From assembly GCA_031274005.1 (NCBI GenBank), contig JAISQU010000257.1:1-5459 (forward strand): a DNA stretch of 5,459 nt, read 5' to 3'. Both the position numbers and the translations under genes were made by a program. The DNA comes from Spirochaetales bacterium. GTDB taxonomy: Bacteria; Spirochaetota; Spirochaetia; DTKZ01. This document shows positions 4,519-5,459 of this stretch, one piece after another (position 1 is the stretch's first letter; each line of letters opens with the position of its first letter). The notes beneath the pieces are model-generated. The model was not told where the DNA came from, did not search any database, and worked only from the letters and a program-made list of their open reading frames with translations.

Positions 4519-5459
4519 ATGGCGAACAGCAATTTAACTCAAGCGAAGAACGCCAAGAACGACGAGTTCTACACGCAATGGGCGGATATTGAGCGCGAGG
4601 TTCAGGCATATCCGGAGTTCGACCGTGATGTTTTTCGGGATAAGACCATACTCTGCCCGTGCGATGACCCGGAATGGAGCAACTTCACGAAGTTCTTTGC
4701 CCTGCACTTCCGTGAATACGGGCTGAAGAAGCTAATCTCTACGAGTTATGCCGTTGAGAGCAAGAACTATCGGGATGGCTATCAGCTTACGCTGTTCGAG
4801 CAGAACGACCCGAAGTTTGACGCGGATAAGACCCGCACACACGGGAAGATTTTCGTTTTGGAAAGCGGGGACATAAACCGCGACGGGACTATCAACATAG
4901 AGGATTTGAAATGGGATTATCTTGAAGGCGACGGCGACTTCCGCAGTAACGAGGTGAAAAGGCTTCGCGCGGAATCGGATATAATCATAACCAATCCGCC
5001 GTTTTCGCTGTTCCGCGAGTTTTTGGCGTGGATTGTGGAAGCCGACAGTGCGGAAGTGGCAGAACAGGACAGGCAAAAAGCCGCAAGACTTGGATATATC
5101 GGCGATTATACAAGACTGGGCAATTCATCGTGGTTCACCAATCTTGACCACGGTCGTCGTCATCAACCTCTGCCGCTGATGACTATGGCGGACAACCTCA
5201 AATTCAGCAAACACAAGGAAATCAAGAGAAAGACTGCGTATGACCGTTACGATAACTACGATGCGATTGAAGTGCCGTTTACGGACGCAATCCCCGCTGA
5301 CTATAAGGGCGTTATGGGCGTTCCCATCAGTTTTCTGGACAAATACTGCCCGGAGCAGTTTGAAATTGTTGGAATGTGTGAAAATATAGATTTGTATGCG
5401 TTAAAAACAAAAGTCTATTCGACCGCCGAATGCCAGCAAGCCTACCTTGATAAGTTCGG
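4519..5459 (+). CDS. EcoRI-family adenine-specific DNA methyltransferase, 3' end missing
   Basis: 313 codons are present and the frame is still open at the right edge. The protein resembles the EcoRI-type N6-adenine methyltransferase family, which transfers a methyl group from S-adenosylmethionine to adenine in DNA. Visible marks are KNDEFYTQWADIE (13-25), LCPCDDPEWSNF (45-56; cofactor-site region), the catalytic motif IV NPPF at 159-162 within DIIITNPPFSLFREFLAWI, then WFTNLDHGRRHQPLPLM (205-221), RYDNYDAIEVPFTDAIP, and YKGVMGVPISFLDKY with CPEQFEIVGM. The start is fixed by an in-frame TGA at 4510-4512 and an AGGAG site at 4504-4508, ten bases upstream. From family memory I expect clearly more residues between the NPPF segment and WFTNLDHG than the 28 here (177-204), so an internal in-frame deletion is possible and activity is uncertain. 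No partner endonuclease is visible; orphan or mobile-element enzymes of this type are common. Confidence 0.88.
   Translation, partial: MANSNLTQAKNAKNDEFYTQWADIEREVQAYPEFDRDVFRDKTILCPCDDPEWSNFTKFFALHFREYGLKKLISTSYAVESKNYRDGYQLTLFEQNDPKFDADKTRTHGKIFVLESGDINRDGTINIEDLKWDYLEGDGDFRSNEVKRLRAESDIIITNPPFSLFREFLAWIVEADSAEVAEQDRQKAARLGYIGDYTRLGNSSWFTNLDHGRRHQPLPLMTMADNLKFSKHKEIKRKTAYDRYDNYDAIEVPFTDAIPADYKGVMGVPISFLDKYCPEQFEIVGMCENIDLYALKTKVYSTAECQQAYLDKF

Noticed and set aside
4301..4532. Two overlapping minus-strand frames of about 60 codons in the GC-rich stretch
   Set aside because: Proline/serine-rich translations typical of GC-rich non-coding DNA read backwards; no ribosome site or motif seen.
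4732..5076. Minus-strand 114-codon frame opposite the methyltransferase
   Set aside because: It is the reverse of a clearly recognised methyltransferase reading frame.

Overview
The window looks like chromosomal DNA of a spirochaete, most likely a Treponema-like member of Spirochaetota. The main reason is a tandem pair of FlaA-type periplasmic flagellar sheath proteins, a family essentially confined to spirochaetes. Base composition is moderate (roughly half G+C by eye), so it is not a very AT-rich Borrelia-type genome. Species cannot be fixed from the sequence alone.

Layout. Positions 1-648 hold the 3' part of a short-chain dehydrogenase/reductase that enters from the left edge. It is followed 14 bases later by a GTG-started lipoprotein gene (663-1520) with a periplasmic-binding-protein-like sequence and an in-frame run of eight G. 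A consensus-perfect sigma-70 promoter (TTGACA, 17 bases, TATAAT; 1548-1576) then drives two flaA paralogues (1634-2452 and 2466-3215). These form a compact operon that ends at a hairpin-plus-T-run terminator (3281-3326). A tRNA-Leu(UAA) gene lies at 3405-3489.

Downstream of the tRNA the character changes. About 1 kb contains no intact gene. It holds a collapsed sensor histidine kinase (3746-4138), with membrane helices joined directly to the last ATP-binding motif, and then a GC-rich stretch with what looks like a frameshifted small gene (about 4234-4489). The right edge carries the first 313 codons of an EcoRI-family adenine-specific DNA methyltransferase (4519 to the end, running off the window). 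Its central segment seems shorter than I expect for the family. I read 1-3489 as stable core genome and 3490-5459 as an accessory, decaying segment beside a tRNA gene.

How the genes work together: the two FlaA proteins are exported and would coat the periplasmic flagellar filament, probably made from one transcript. The reductase and lipoprotein may share a transcript but have no evident functional link to the flagellar genes. The methyltransferase is probably a solitary or mobile-element-borne modification enzyme; no restriction endonuclease is visible. I found no CRISPR array, no insertion sequence with recognisable transposase, and no convincing new multi-gene system.
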